From: Microbacterium sp. 70-16
GTDB lineage: Bacteria; Actinomycetota; Actinomycetes; Actinomycetales; Microbacteriaceae
NCBI RefSeq assembly: GCF_001898315.1
Contig: NZ_MKTQ01000010.1
Span: forward strand, 134,358-198,357
DNA length: 64,000 nt
Reading direction: 5' to 3'
The translations under genes and the position numbers were made by a program. Shown piece after piece: positions 16,835 through 24,290 of this stretch; position 1 is the first letter of the stretch, and the number at the start of each line of letters is the position of its first letter. The notes under the pieces are model-generated. The model had not been told where the DNA came from and did no database searches. It was given only the letters and a program-made list of their open reading frames with translations.

Positions 16835-17829
16835 CGCGGTGCCTCCTCGTCGTCGGCTGCGGGTTCGTCGGCGGTCGGTGCGGGTGGTTCGGCTGCGGCC
16901 TCGGCAACCGGGGCATCCGTCACCGACGCGTGCACGCGCGTGCCGTTGACCAGGTCGAGGAAGACCTCTTCGAGCGCGGGACCCTTGCGCTGCAGGTTCG
17001 AGAGGGCGATGCCCGCGGTCGCGGCGATCGCGCCGAGCTCGGTCGGGTTGGAGTCGCGCACCGTGAAACCCGTGCGCAGCGGGGTGTAGGCGATGCCCGC
17101 GGCATCCAGCGCCGCCATGAGTGCCCCGCGGTCGGGAGCATCGATGATCGTGGAGTAGTCGTCGGGCTGGGTGAGTCCCGCCATGTCGCCCTGATAGACG
17201 AGGCGGCCGCGCGAGATGATCAACAGCGACGAGACGGTTTGCTGCACTTCGGCGAGCATGTGCGACGAGACGAGCACGGTGCGGCCTTCGCGGGCGAGCT
17301 CGCGCAGGAACCCGCGCAGCCACTTGATGCCCTCGGGGTCGAGTCCGTTCGCCGGCTCGTCGAGGACGAGCACGCCCGGGTCGCCGAGCAGAGTGTAGGC
17401 CAGCCCCAGGCGCTGCCGCATGCCCATCGAGAAGCCGCCCGCCTTGCGCCCCGCGACATCGGCGAGGCCGACGAGGCCGAGGACGTCGTCGATGCGCGTG
17501 GTCGGCAGCCCGGCGGCCTGGGCGTAGACCTTGAGGTGGTTCGCGGCGGTGCGGCCGGGGTGGAAGCTCGAGGCTTCGAGCGCGGCACCGACCGTCTGCA
17601 GCGGACGCTCGAGCTCGGCGTAGCGCTTGCCGCCGATCGTCGCGTGGCCCGACGTGGGGCGCACCAGCCCCAGCAGAATGCGCAGGCTCGTGGTCTTTCC
17701 GGCGCCGTTGGGACCGAGGAATCCCGTCACGGTGCCCGGCTCGACGCGCGCGGTGAGACCGTCGACCGCGCTGACAGGGCCGAAGCGCTTGGTCACGTCG
17801 GTGAACTCGAGGACATGTCCTTCGGGCAT
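16831..17829 (-). CDS. ABC transporter ATP-binding protein
   Basis: This 332-residue ATPase has Walker A GPNGAGKTT (residues 39-47), the signature GGFSMGMRQRLGLA, Walker B VLVLDEPANGLDP and the H-loop VSSHMLAEV. This is the DrrA/CcmA-type ABC-2 exporter class. The C-terminus has an Ala/Pro/Glu-rich tail. The ATG at 17829 has GAGAGG upstream. It is the first gene of a two-gene leftward operon, and a palindromic element lies in its upstream region. Confidence 0.92.
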   Translation of the reverse strand: MPEGHVLEFTDVTKRFGPVSAVDGLTARVEPGTVTGFLGPNGAGKTTSLRILLGLVRPTSGHATIGGKRYAELERPLQTVGAALEASSFHPGRTAANHLKVYAQAAGLPTTRIDDVLGLVGLADVAGRKAGGFSMGMRQRLGLAYTLLGDPGVLVLDEPANGLDPEGIKWLRGFLRELAREGRTVLVSSHMLAEVQQTVSSLLIISRGRLVYQGDMAGLTQPDDYSTIIDAPDRGALMAALDAAGIAYTPLRTGFTVRDSNPTELGAIAATAGIALSNLQRKGPALEEVFLDLVNGTRVHASVTDAPVAEAAAEPPAPTADEPAADDEEAPR

Positions 17830-17898
17830 GGTGGGCCTCTCGTCGGCGGTGGCGGTACCTCCATCCTGGCCGATCAGGCCCGCCGTATCCCGCATTGC

Positions 17899-18000
17899 GC
17901 CGCAATAACTCAGGAGATCTGCGCGGTTGCGGCCGCGCGCACCGCGTGATTCCGGGGGTGCCGCACGGGGCGGGCGGGGTTTTTCCTGAGTTGTTGCGGC
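17899..18000. repeat. Intergenic palindromic element, 17-bp arms containing AACTCAGGA
   Basis: Arms at 17899-17915 and 17984-18000 pair over 17 bp with a single mismatch, enclosing a 68-nt GC-rich core. The arm shares the word ATAACTCAGG with the element at 6849. It lies in a divergent gap between the ABC ATPase and the hydratase-family gene, where a terminator is not expected. Confidence 0.6.
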
Positions 18001-18023
18001 GGCGTCCGCCCAGCCACCGCGGG

Positions 18024-18029
18024 TAACGT
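18024..18029 (+). promoter_or_regulatory. -10 box TAACGT, leaderless
   Basis: TAACGT is 7 nt before the GTG at 18037. It favours that start over the GTG at 18028. Confidence 0.45.
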
Positions 18030-18036
18030 GGGCCGG

Positions 18037-19134
18037 GTGACCGAGCACGCGACCGCTGACACCCCCACCCCCGCACCGACGGACGCCGCGCCGACCGTCC
18101 TGGCACGTAGCGGCGACGGCGTCGGGCACCTGACCCTCAACCGGCCGCGGGCCATCAACGCGCTCGACCTCGAGATGATCACGCTGCTGACCGCGGCGCT
18201 GGATGCCTGGGCGCACGACCCCGACGTCGCGATCGTCCTGCTCGACGGCGCGGGCGAGCGCGGGCTCTGCGCGGGTGGTGACGTTCTGGGCCTGCGCGCG
18301 CAGATCGTCGAGGGCCGGCCGGGCGAGACGAGCGCGTTCTTCCGCGCCGAGTACGCGTTGAACGCCCTGATCTCCGAGTACCCGAAGCCGATCGTCGCGC
18401 TTGCCGACGGGGTCACGATGGGCGGGGGCATCGGCCTGGCCGGTCACGCGTCGGTGCGCATCGTCACCGAGCGCTCGCGTCTCGCGATGCCCGAGACCCG
18501 CATCGGCTTCACGCCCGACGTCGGCGGGTCGTGGCTGCTCGCGCACGCTCCCGGCCGCACGGGCGAGTACCTCGCGCTCACCGGCGCCACGATGGATGCC
18601 GCGGACGCCCTCTACGCCGGCTTCGCCGACGCGCTCGTCCCCAGCGAGCGCCTCGACGACCTGCGCGACGCGCTGCGCACGCGCGCCGACCCGGGCACGC
18701 CCGCCGAGCTCGTGCTGCTGTTCGACGAGACCCCCGGGCCGTCCGCCCTCGAGGCCGCGCGCCCGTGGATCGACGACGCGTTCGCGGCCGACACCGTGCC
18801 GGACATCATCGCGCGGCTGCGCGCGCGGCCCGAGCCGGAGGCATCCGCGACGGCCGACACGCTCGAGCAGCTCGCGCCGACGGGGCTGACCGTGACCCTC
18901 GCGGCCGTGCGCGCGGCGCGCGCGCTGCCCGACCTGCGCGCCGCACTCGCGCAGGAGTACGGACTCGTCCTGTGGTTCGCGCACACGCAGCCTGACCTTG
19001 TCGAGGGCATCCGCGCCCAGCTCGTCGACAAGGACCGCACTCCGGCCTGGCAGCCGGCGACGCTCGACGCTGTCGCGCCCGGCATCGCCGCCGAGGCGCT
19101 CGCGTGGGTTCCGCCGACCCCGCTGTGGAGCTGA
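18037..19134 (+). CDS. Enoyl-CoA hydratase/isomerase family, 3-hydroxyisobutyryl-CoA hydrolase type
   Basis: The 365-residue protein has the crotonase oxyanion-hole region GERGLCAGGDVLGL. It also has the hydrolase-specific segments EYALNALISEYPKPIVALADGVTMGGGIGL and RLAMPETRIGFTPDVGGSWLLA. The long C-terminal extension after residue 250 is typical of 3-hydroxyisobutyryl-CoA hydrolases of valine catabolism rather than of short hydratases. The gene downstream starts 3 nt after its stop, so the two are probably cotranscribed. Its GTG start is leaderless by the TAACGT box. Confidence 0.85.
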   Translation: MTEHATADTPTPAPTDAAPTVLARSGDGVGHLTLNRPRAINALDLEMITLLTAALDAWAHDPDVAIVLLDGAGERGLCAGGDVLGLRAQIVEGRPGETSAFFRAEYALNALISEYPKPIVALADGVTMGGGIGLAGHASVRIVTERSRLAMPETRIGFTPDVGGSWLLAHAPGRTGEYLALTGATMDAADALYAGFADALVPSERLDDLRDALRTRADPGTPAELVLLFDETPGPSALEAARPWIDDAFAADTVPDIIARLRARPEPEASATADTLEQLAPTGLTVTLAAVRAARALPDLRAALAQEYGLVLWFAHTQPDLVEGIRAQLVDKDRTPAWQPATLDAVAPGIAAEALAWVPPTPLWS

Positions 19135-19137
19135 TCG

Positions 19138-20082
19138 GTGTTCGATTCGCCGCTGTCGGCGTCGGCCTATGAGGTGCTGGGGTCGACGCCGGATGCCTCC
19201 GACGACGACCTCCGCAAGGCGTACCGCCTGCGCTTGCGCCAGACCCACCCCGACACGGGTGGTGATGCCGCGCTGTTCGTGCAGGTGCAGCGCGCCTGGG
19301 AGCTTGTCGGCACCGCCGCCGCGCGCACCGCGTACGACCGCGGGCACGGCTTCGGCGACGAGGCTCCCTCGTACGCGCCGTCAGCAGACGGCGACGGTGG
19401 CGGCGGGTGGCGTCCGCCGCGCCGCCCCGCCGACACGCGGCCGCGCGCCCGCTCGTTCGGACAGCCCGGGGGTTGGCGGCGCGAGCGCTATCTGACGCTG
19501 ATCCGCGAGTGGGCGGGGCGGGGGACGGAGTTGCCCGATCCTTACGACCCCGCGCTCGTGCGCGGCGCACCGCGCGAGCTCAAACGGATGCTCGCCGACG
19601 CGCTCGCCGAAGAGGCGACCGCGCGCATCGTCGGCGAGCTGGGCATGGGGTACACCGTGTGGCACGACGTCGCGGCCGATCCGCGCGACCCCGAGCTCAA
19701 GGTGGATCACATCGTGCTGGGGCCGAGCGGGCTCTACGCGCTGTTGAGCGAAGACTTCGGCGGCCCCGTGCGGCTGCGCCGCGGCGAGCTGATCGGCGAT
19801 GGCGTCACGGGTTCGCCGATCGCCGACGTCGTGGCCGGTGCCCGCGCGATCGCGCGCGCGGCGCGCGTGAAGTTCAGCGGTGTGATCGTCGTGCTGCCCG
19901 ACGACGATGTCGCCACGGCGATCGACGAGATCGGCAAGGTGTGCGGCCTGCCCGTTGCGGTCGTCGCGCGCTCGGCGCTGGCGACCGTGCTGCGCCGTGG
20001 GATCACGGGCGCGCGCGACATCGGCGGCAACGAGCTGTTCGACATCCGCACGCGACTGCAGCAGGTCGTGCGGTTCGTCTGA
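19138..20082 (+). CDS. J-domain protein fused to a nuclease-related-like C-terminal domain
   Basis: This 314-residue protein begins with a J domain (residues 8-68) having the essential His37-Pro38-Asp39 tripeptide and an RAWELVGTAAARTAYD helix. A Gly/Pro/Arg-rich linker follows. The rest (about 165-314) has DHIVLGPSGLYALLSEDFGGPVRL, reminiscent of the NERD nuclease-related fold. There is no DnaJ zinc-finger, so it is not the general cochaperone and would recruit DnaK to a special client. The last 10 codons are tandemly duplicated just past the stop. Confidence 0.75.
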   Translation: MFDSPLSASAYEVLGSTPDASDDDLRKAYRLRLRQTHPDTGGDAALFVQVQRAWELVGTAAARTAYDRGHGFGDEAPSYAPSADGDGGGGWRPPRRPADTRPRARSFGQPGGWRRERYLTLIREWAGRGTELPDPYDPALVRGAPRELKRMLADALAEEATARIVGELGMGYTVWHDVAADPRDPELKVDHIVLGPSGLYALLSEDFGGPVRLRRGELIGDGVTGSPIADVVAGARAIARAARVKFSGVIVVLPDDDVATAIDEIGKVCGLPVAVVARSALATVLRRGITGARDIGGNELFDIRTRLQQVVRFV

Positions 20083-20120
20083 CGGCGCGACTGCAGCAGG
20101 TCGTGCGGTTCGCCTGACGG
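20051..20120. repeat. 35-bp tandem duplication over the 3' end of the J-domain gene
   Basis: Two adjacent 35-bp copies (20051-20085 and 20086-20120) differ at one base (T at 20078, C at 20113). The unit covers the last codons and the stop, so the second copy re-encodes RLQQVVRFA and a stop. The near identity suggests a recent slippage or duplication event. Confidence 0.85.
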
Positions 20121-20157
20121 TTGGGTGCCGGGCATCCGCCTGCCTGGGCCAGCGGGT

Positions 20158-20766
20158 TCAGGACTCGGGCGTGGACAGCAGGCGGTCGAGCAGCCGCAGC
20201 GCCGCCGCGTGATCGACCTCGGGGTCGAGCAGCCACTGGATCTGCAGGCCGTCGGATGCCGCGATGACCAGGGCGGCAGCGAGGTCGGCATCGACGTCGG
20301 CGCGCAGGGTGCCGGATGCCTGCTGCTCGCGCACCTGCGCGGCCAGGCGCGCGCGCAGGTCGGCGAACCGCTCGGTCACGTACGCCTGCGCGGCGGGGTG
20401 GTTGCCGTCGATGGCCGTCGCGTTGAGCGTCGAATAGAGCTGCACCATGCCGGGGATCGCGCGGTTCTCTTCGGCCGAGCGGCGCATCATCTCGGCGGGG
20501 GTCACCTCGCCCGGTGTGTACTCGTTGTCGCCCGGGCGGCGGCTGGACTCGTCGTAGACCGCGACGAGCAGCTCTTCGAGCGAGCCGAAGTAGTGCGTGA
20601 GCGCCGCGTGGGTGACGCCGACCTCTTGCGCGATCGCGCGCAGGCTCGTGCGGGTGCCGCCGCGCTGGGCGAAGACCTCGATCGCGCGGTCGAGGATCTC
20701 TTGCCGCCGCGCGACTCCCTTGGCGTAGCTGCCGCGCGGTCGCGCGGGCTGCTCGGGGAGGGTCAT
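20158..20766 (-). CDS. TetR-family transcriptional regulator
   Basis: This 202-residue regulator has an N-terminal helix-turn-helix (RRQEILDRAIEVFAQRGGTRTSLRAIAQEVGVTHAALTHYFGSLEELL) and an all-helical ligand domain of the BetI-like C-terminal type. The ligand and targets are unknown. It is divergent from yaeQ. Both genes have a TAGGCT box 6 nt before their ATG, about 100 bp apart. Confidence 0.9.
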   Translation of the reverse strand: MTLPEQPARPRGSYAKGVARRQEILDRAIEVFAQRGGTRTSLRAIAQEVGVTHAALTHYFGSLEELLVAVYDESSRRPGDNEYTPGEVTPAEMMRRSAEENRAIPGMVQLYSTLNATAIDGNHPAAQAYVTERFADLRARLAAQVREQQASGTLRADVDADLAAALVIAASDGLQIQWLLDPEVDHAAALRLLDRLLSTPES

Positions 20767-20772
20767 CCCTCG

Positions 20773-20778
20773 AGCCTA
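20773..20778 (-). promoter_or_regulatory. -10 box TAGGCT of the TetR gene, leaderless
   Basis: TAGGCT on the minus strand is 6 nt before the ATG at 20766. Confidence 0.55.
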
Positions 20779-20880
20779 CTCACCGGGCCTCGCCGAAGCG
20801 TCGGGTCGAACGCGCCGGGCCCGCCACCAGGTCCGGCGGCGGGCGGGCCGAAGGCGGCAGGCGCCACGTGCGCGGCCGCG

Positions 20881-20886
20881 TAGGCT
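20881..20886 (+). promoter_or_regulatory. -10 box TAGGCT of yaeQ, leaderless
   Basis: TAGGCT is followed by 6 nt and the ATG at 20893. The following CGAGG matches the sequence after the divergent TetR box. Confidence 0.55.
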
Positions 20887-20892
20887 CGAGGC

Positions 20893-21432
20893 ATGGCGAT
20901 CGGCGTGGTGATGCACACCTTCGACGTGCAGCTCGCGGATCTCGACCGCGGCGTGTACGACGACCTCACGCTGCGGTTGGCGCAGCATCCGTCTGAGACG
21001 CCCGCGTTCATGATGACGCGGCTGCTCGCGTACTGCCTCGAGTACGCCGCGGGCATCGCGTTCAGCGAGGGCATCGCGGCCACGAACGAGCCGGCCGTGC
21101 TGATCCGCGACGCGACGGGCCGACAGACCGCCTGGATCGAGGTCGGGGCGCCGGATGCCGAGCGACTGCACTACGGCAGCAAGCTCACCGGCCGTGTCGT
21201 CATCTACACGCACCGTGACCCCGCGCGACTGCTGCCGCAGTGGGCGGGCAAGAAGATCCACGACGCCGAGCGAATCGTCCTGCGCAGCTTCGACCCGGGC
21301 TTCATCGATGCCGCAGCCGCCGCGATCGAGCGCCGCAACACCGTCACCCTGTCGGTGACCGAGGGGCAGCTCTACCTCGACGTCAACGGGACGAACCTCA
21401 CTTCGGCCGTGCACGAGCGCGCGATCGTCTGA
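20893..21432 (+). CDS. yaeQ: YaeQ-family protein
   Basis: The 179-residue protein carries the full YaeQ pattern: HTFDVQLADLDRGVYDDLTLRLAQHPSE, MMTRLLAYCLEYAAGIAFSEG, WIEVGAPDAERLHYGSK and a C-terminal LYLDVNG. The fold resembles PD-(D/E)XK nucleases, but the biological role is undefined. It is read leaderless from a TAGGCT box. Confidence 0.92.
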   Translation: MAIGVVMHTFDVQLADLDRGVYDDLTLRLAQHPSETPAFMMTRLLAYCLEYAAGIAFSEGIAATNEPAVLIRDATGRQTAWIEVGAPDAERLHYGSKLTGRVVIYTHRDPARLLPQWAGKKIHDAERIVLRSFDPGFIDAAAAAIERRNTVTLSVTEGQLYLDVNGTNLTSAVHERAIV

Positions 21433-21441
21433 CCGGGGGCG

Positions 21442-22515
21442 TCACCCCGCAGACCCGGCAGAGCCCGCCGCGCCCGCCCGCACTTCGGCCGCGAGGCCGG
21501 GGTTCCACATCGCCCCGGTCGCGCTCATCACGGCATCCGCCCCCGCATCGCGGTACGCGCGGTAGTCGTCCGCGCTCGCGACGCCGCCCACTCCGACGAT
21601 GGCGTAGTCGAGACTCAGCTCGTCGCGCAGGCGCGTGAGGCGCCGCGTCATGTCGAGCCCGGCCCAGCGGATGCCCGCCCCGCACACTCCGCTGGTCGTG
21701 CGACCGGGCAGCGCCGGCCGGCCCGCGTCATCGACGAGCGTCGCGGGGATCGTGTTGATCGCGGCGTAGCCCGCGACGAGCCGCCCGGTCATCGCGACGA
21801 GCCGTCGCAGCGCGGCGTCCTCGGCGAAGTGCGCGATCTTGATGAGCAGGGGCAGGTCCACGGCATCCGTGATCGCGAAGACGATGCGTCGGACGAGCTC
21901 CGCATCGAAGCACAGCAGATCGGATGCCCCTTCATTCGGGCACGACAGGTTGAGCTCGAGCACGGGCGCGCCCGTCTCGGCGACCAGACGCGCCGCGCGG
22001 ACGTGGTCGGCGACGAGATCGCCCGCTCCGCGAGTGGCCTGGAACGCCCCGATCAGCACCTGGCCCGGGCCCGCCGCGCGCACCGCGGCGGCCATGTCAG
22101 GCTGCCACCGGTCGGGGTCGCGCGAGGGCACACCGAACGAGTTGCTGATCGACAGCGGGTGGGCGAACGCTCCGCCCGCGCGCACGGGATGCCGCGCCGC
22201 TTCGAGCGTCAGATCACCGTCGACGTGCACGGGCACGATGTTGGGCAGCGGGTGCGCGGGGTGCGCGCGCGTGCGCACCGTCTTGTAGACGCACAGGTCG
22301 AATCCGTGCGCGAACGCGGCGGCGCAGAAGCGCGCGTTCACCAGCGGCCCGGCGGGGATCCCGAACGGCTCGCGCACGGGCAGCCCGAGGAAGCGGTGGC
22401 GCGGTGCGCTGCGGTCGCCGTCTGCCGGCGCGGTCGGCGGTGCCGCGAACGCGCCGAAGGGGCCGTCCGCGTCGTTGTCGTCGTAGCTGCGCGACGGGTC
22501 GTAGAAGGGGTCCAC
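21442..22515 (-). CDS. Dihydroorotate-dehydrogenase-like flavoprotein
   Basis: This 357-residue barrel protein has DHODH-family signatures: VREPFGIPAGPLVNARF near the start, ELNLSCPNEG, LLIKIAHF for flavin/orotate contacts, INTIP, SGVCGAGIRWAGLDM and VGVGGVASADDYRAYRDAGAD. An N-terminal extension precedes the barrel. No pyrimidine genes surround it, so it may be a paralogue rather than housekeeping PyrD. The GTG at 22515 follows a TAGCGT box; longer in-frame sequence up to 22611 looks non-coding. Confidence 0.8.
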   Translation of the reverse strand: MDPFYDPSRSYDDNDADGPFGAFAAPPTAPADGDRSAPRHRFLGLPVREPFGIPAGPLVNARFCAAAFAHGFDLCVYKTVRTRAHPAHPLPNIVPVHVDGDLTLEAARHPVRAGGAFAHPLSISNSFGVPSRDPDRWQPDMAAAVRAAGPGQVLIGAFQATRGAGDLVADHVRAARLVAETGAPVLELNLSCPNEGASDLLCFDAELVRRIVFAITDAVDLPLLIKIAHFAEDAALRRLVAMTGRLVAGYAAINTIPATLVDDAGRPALPGRTTSGVCGAGIRWAGLDMTRRLTRLRDELSLDYAIVGVGGVASADDYRAYRDAGADAVMSATGAMWNPGLAAEVRAGAAGSAGSAG

Positions 22516-22523
22516 CGTCGCCG

Positions 22524-22529
22524 ACGCTA
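22524..22529 (-). promoter_or_regulatory. -10 box TAGCGT of the DHODH-like gene
   Basis: TAGCGT is 8 nt before the GTG at 22515, at the outer edge of the leaderless spacing seen in this window. Confidence 0.4.
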
Positions 22530-22562
22530 CGGGGCGGGATGCCCCGTGCGAGCGCCGTCGCG

Positions 22563-22576
22563 CCGGGAAAACCCGG
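22563..22576. terminator. Small hairpin CCGGG-AAAA-CCCGG
   Basis: A perfect 5-bp stem with an AAAA loop sits between the esterase and DHODH-like genes. There is no T-run. The neighbouring bases up to 22636 hold imperfect repeats resembling GCGGTnCTGACC on the minus strand, one of which includes the esterase stop codon. Confidence 0.25.
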
Positions 22577-22633
22577 TCAGGACCGCCAGAGCAGTACCGC
22601 CAGGTCAGCACGCGCCGAGCGTGAACCGCCGGG

Positions 22634-23602
22634 TCAGAACCGCTCGGCGAGCCACTCCGTCTGCCGCACCCACTGGCGGATGCTGCCGCCCTCGTGGCCG
22701 TTGAACTCGTACACCTCGATCGACCGGTCCGCCGAGCCGAGCGCGTTGTACGCGGCGAAGACCGTCGACGGCAGCACGATCTCGTCCATCAGGGCGACCG
22801 ACAGGTACGCGGGAGCGGTGATGCGGCGCGCGAGCACCGCGCCGTCGAAGTAGGACAGCGTGCGGTGCACGGCATCCACCTCATCACGGTGCGACGACAA
22901 GAAGCGCGCGATCTCGGTGAACGGCGCCTCGGGGCTGCGCCGGATCGCACGCGGGAAGTCGCACAGGAACGGGACGTCCGGCATGGCCGCCGCGACCTGG
23001 TCAGACAGCGCGGCTGCGGCCAGCGCGATGCCGCCGCCCTGGCTGCCGCCGGTGACGGCGATGCGCGCCGCGTCGACGAACGGCATCTCGGCGACGGCAT
23101 CGATGAGGCGCACCGCGTCGGTGTACACGCGCCGGTAGTAGTACGTCGCCGGGTCGAGGATGCCGCGGGTCATGAACCCCGGCACGGCCGGGCCGCTGCC
23201 GTGCGGGTCGGCGGTGGCGCCGAGGCTCCAGCTGCTGCCCTGGCCGCGCGTGTCCATGATGACGTGGACGTAGCCGGCCGCCGACCAGCCCAGGCGCTCG
23301 CCCGGGATCCCGCGGCCGCCGCCGTAGCCGATGAACTCCACGACGGCCGGTGCCGGCCGCCCGTCTGCGGGGCGCAGCACCCAGCCGCGCACAGGATCGC
23401 CGGCGAACCCGGGGAAGGTGAGGTCTTCGACGATGACCGTGCGGATCGGCCCGCCCGCCGGCGTCAGCTCGGCTTCGCCGCCGGCCTGGCGCGCGGCGCT
23501 GAGCGTGGCATCCCAGAACTCATCGAGACCGTCGGGCTCGGGCAGTTCGGGCGCGTAGGCGCGCAGTTCCTCCAGGGTCAGGTCGGTGTACTGCAGGGCC
23601 AT
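22634..23602 (-). CDS. Acetyl xylan esterase / cephalosporin-C deacetylase family
   Basis: This 322-residue alpha/beta-hydrolase of the AXE1 family (carbohydrate esterase 7) removes acetyl groups from xylo-oligosaccharides. The nucleophile motif is GGSQGG, the acid is in ALMDEIVLPST and the histidine in NGHEGG. The family motif VIMDTRGQGSSW is present. There is no signal peptide, so it acts in the cytoplasm on imported oligosaccharides. It lies next to an O-acetyltransferase, a ROK regulator and the importer/GH3/xylAB block, matching a xylan-utilisation role. Confidence 0.88.
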   Translation of the reverse strand: MALQYTDLTLEELRAYAPELPEPDGLDEFWDATLSAARQAGGEAELTPAGGPIRTVIVEDLTFPGFAGDPVRGWVLRPADGRPAPAVVEFIGYGGGRGIPGERLGWSAAGYVHVIMDTRGQGSSWSLGATADPHGSGPAVPGFMTRGILDPATYYYRRVYTDAVRLIDAVAEMPFVDAARIAVTGGSQGGGIALAAAALSDQVAAAMPDVPFLCDFPRAIRRSPEAPFTEIARFLSSHRDEVDAVHRTLSYFDGAVLARRITAPAYLSVALMDEIVLPSTVFAAYNALGSADRSIEVYEFNGHEGGSIRQWVRQTEWLAERF

Positions 23603-23665
23603 GTGCGATGTCGCTCCTTCGGCGCGGGCGGCGGTGGCGCGGCACGCGGGGGTGGTTCGTCGGGA

Positions 23666-24289
23666 TCAGTCGGCGGCGATTGGCCGCAGAGGGCGGCACG
23701 GGTTGCCCGCCGCAACGACTCTGGCAGGAATGTCGCGCGTCACGACGGATCCCGCTCCGATGATCGCGTCATCGCCGATCGTGACCCCCGGCGTGATCGT
23801 CACCGAGCCGCCGAGCCAGACGTTGTCGCCGATCGTGACGGGCCGAGCCCGCTCCCACCCGGCGCGGCGCCGGTCGACGCCTTCCGCATGGTGGGGCGTG
23901 TAGATGCTGCAGCGCGGACCGATCAGGCAGTCGACGCCGATCGTGACGTACCCGCCGCCGACGATGAGGAAGTCCTTGTTGATGAAGGTGCGGTCGCCGA
24001 TCGTCAGGCCGACGCCGTAGTCGAGGTTCAGCGGCGGACGGAAGTCGATGCCCGAGCCCGCTCCCGGCACAAGCTCGTGGAACAGACGCAGCGCCTCGGC
24101 GGGGTCATCGAAGAAGATGCGGTTGATGCGCGCGCACGTCGACTGCGCCTCCCGCGTGAGTTCGGGCAGGACCGTCGAGGTGCGGTAGCGGATCCACTCC
24201 TCGGCGAACAGGGCGCGCACGTCGTCGTGCTCCTCGATCAGTCGGGCGAGGCGCTCCGCGGGTTCGCTATTTGTCGTCACACCAAACAT
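23666..24289 (-). CDS. Sugar O-acetyltransferase, maltose/galactoside acetyltransferase type
   Basis: This 207-residue left-handed beta-helix enzyme has hexapeptide repeats in the second half: FINKDFLIVGGGYVTIGVDCLIGPRC, then VTIGDNVWLGGSVTITPGVTIGDDAIIGAGSVVTRDIPA. The catalytic histidine lies in YTPHHAEG. It would acetylate a sugar from acetyl-CoA. The ATG at 24289 lies one base after the TAA stop of the upstream ROK gene, so the pair is cotranscribed. A GTG three codons downstream is an alternative start. Confidence 0.88.
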   Translation of the reverse strand: MFGVTTNSEPAERLARLIEEHDDVRALFAEEWIRYRTSTVLPELTREAQSTCARINRIFFDDPAEALRLFHELVPGAGSGIDFRPPLNLDYGVGLTIGDRTFINKDFLIVGGGYVTIGVDCLIGPRCSIYTPHHAEGVDRRRAGWERARPVTIGDNVWLGGSVTITPGVTIGDDAIIGAGSVVTRDIPARVVAAGNPCRPLRPIAAD

Positions 24290-24290
24290 A

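Noticed and set aside
16831..19347. Very long minus-strand reading frame (838 codons) covering the ABC ATPase and beyond
   Set aside because: Only 16831-17829 encodes the ATPase. The upstream part is the antisense of the hydratase-family and J-domain genes, kept open by high GC.
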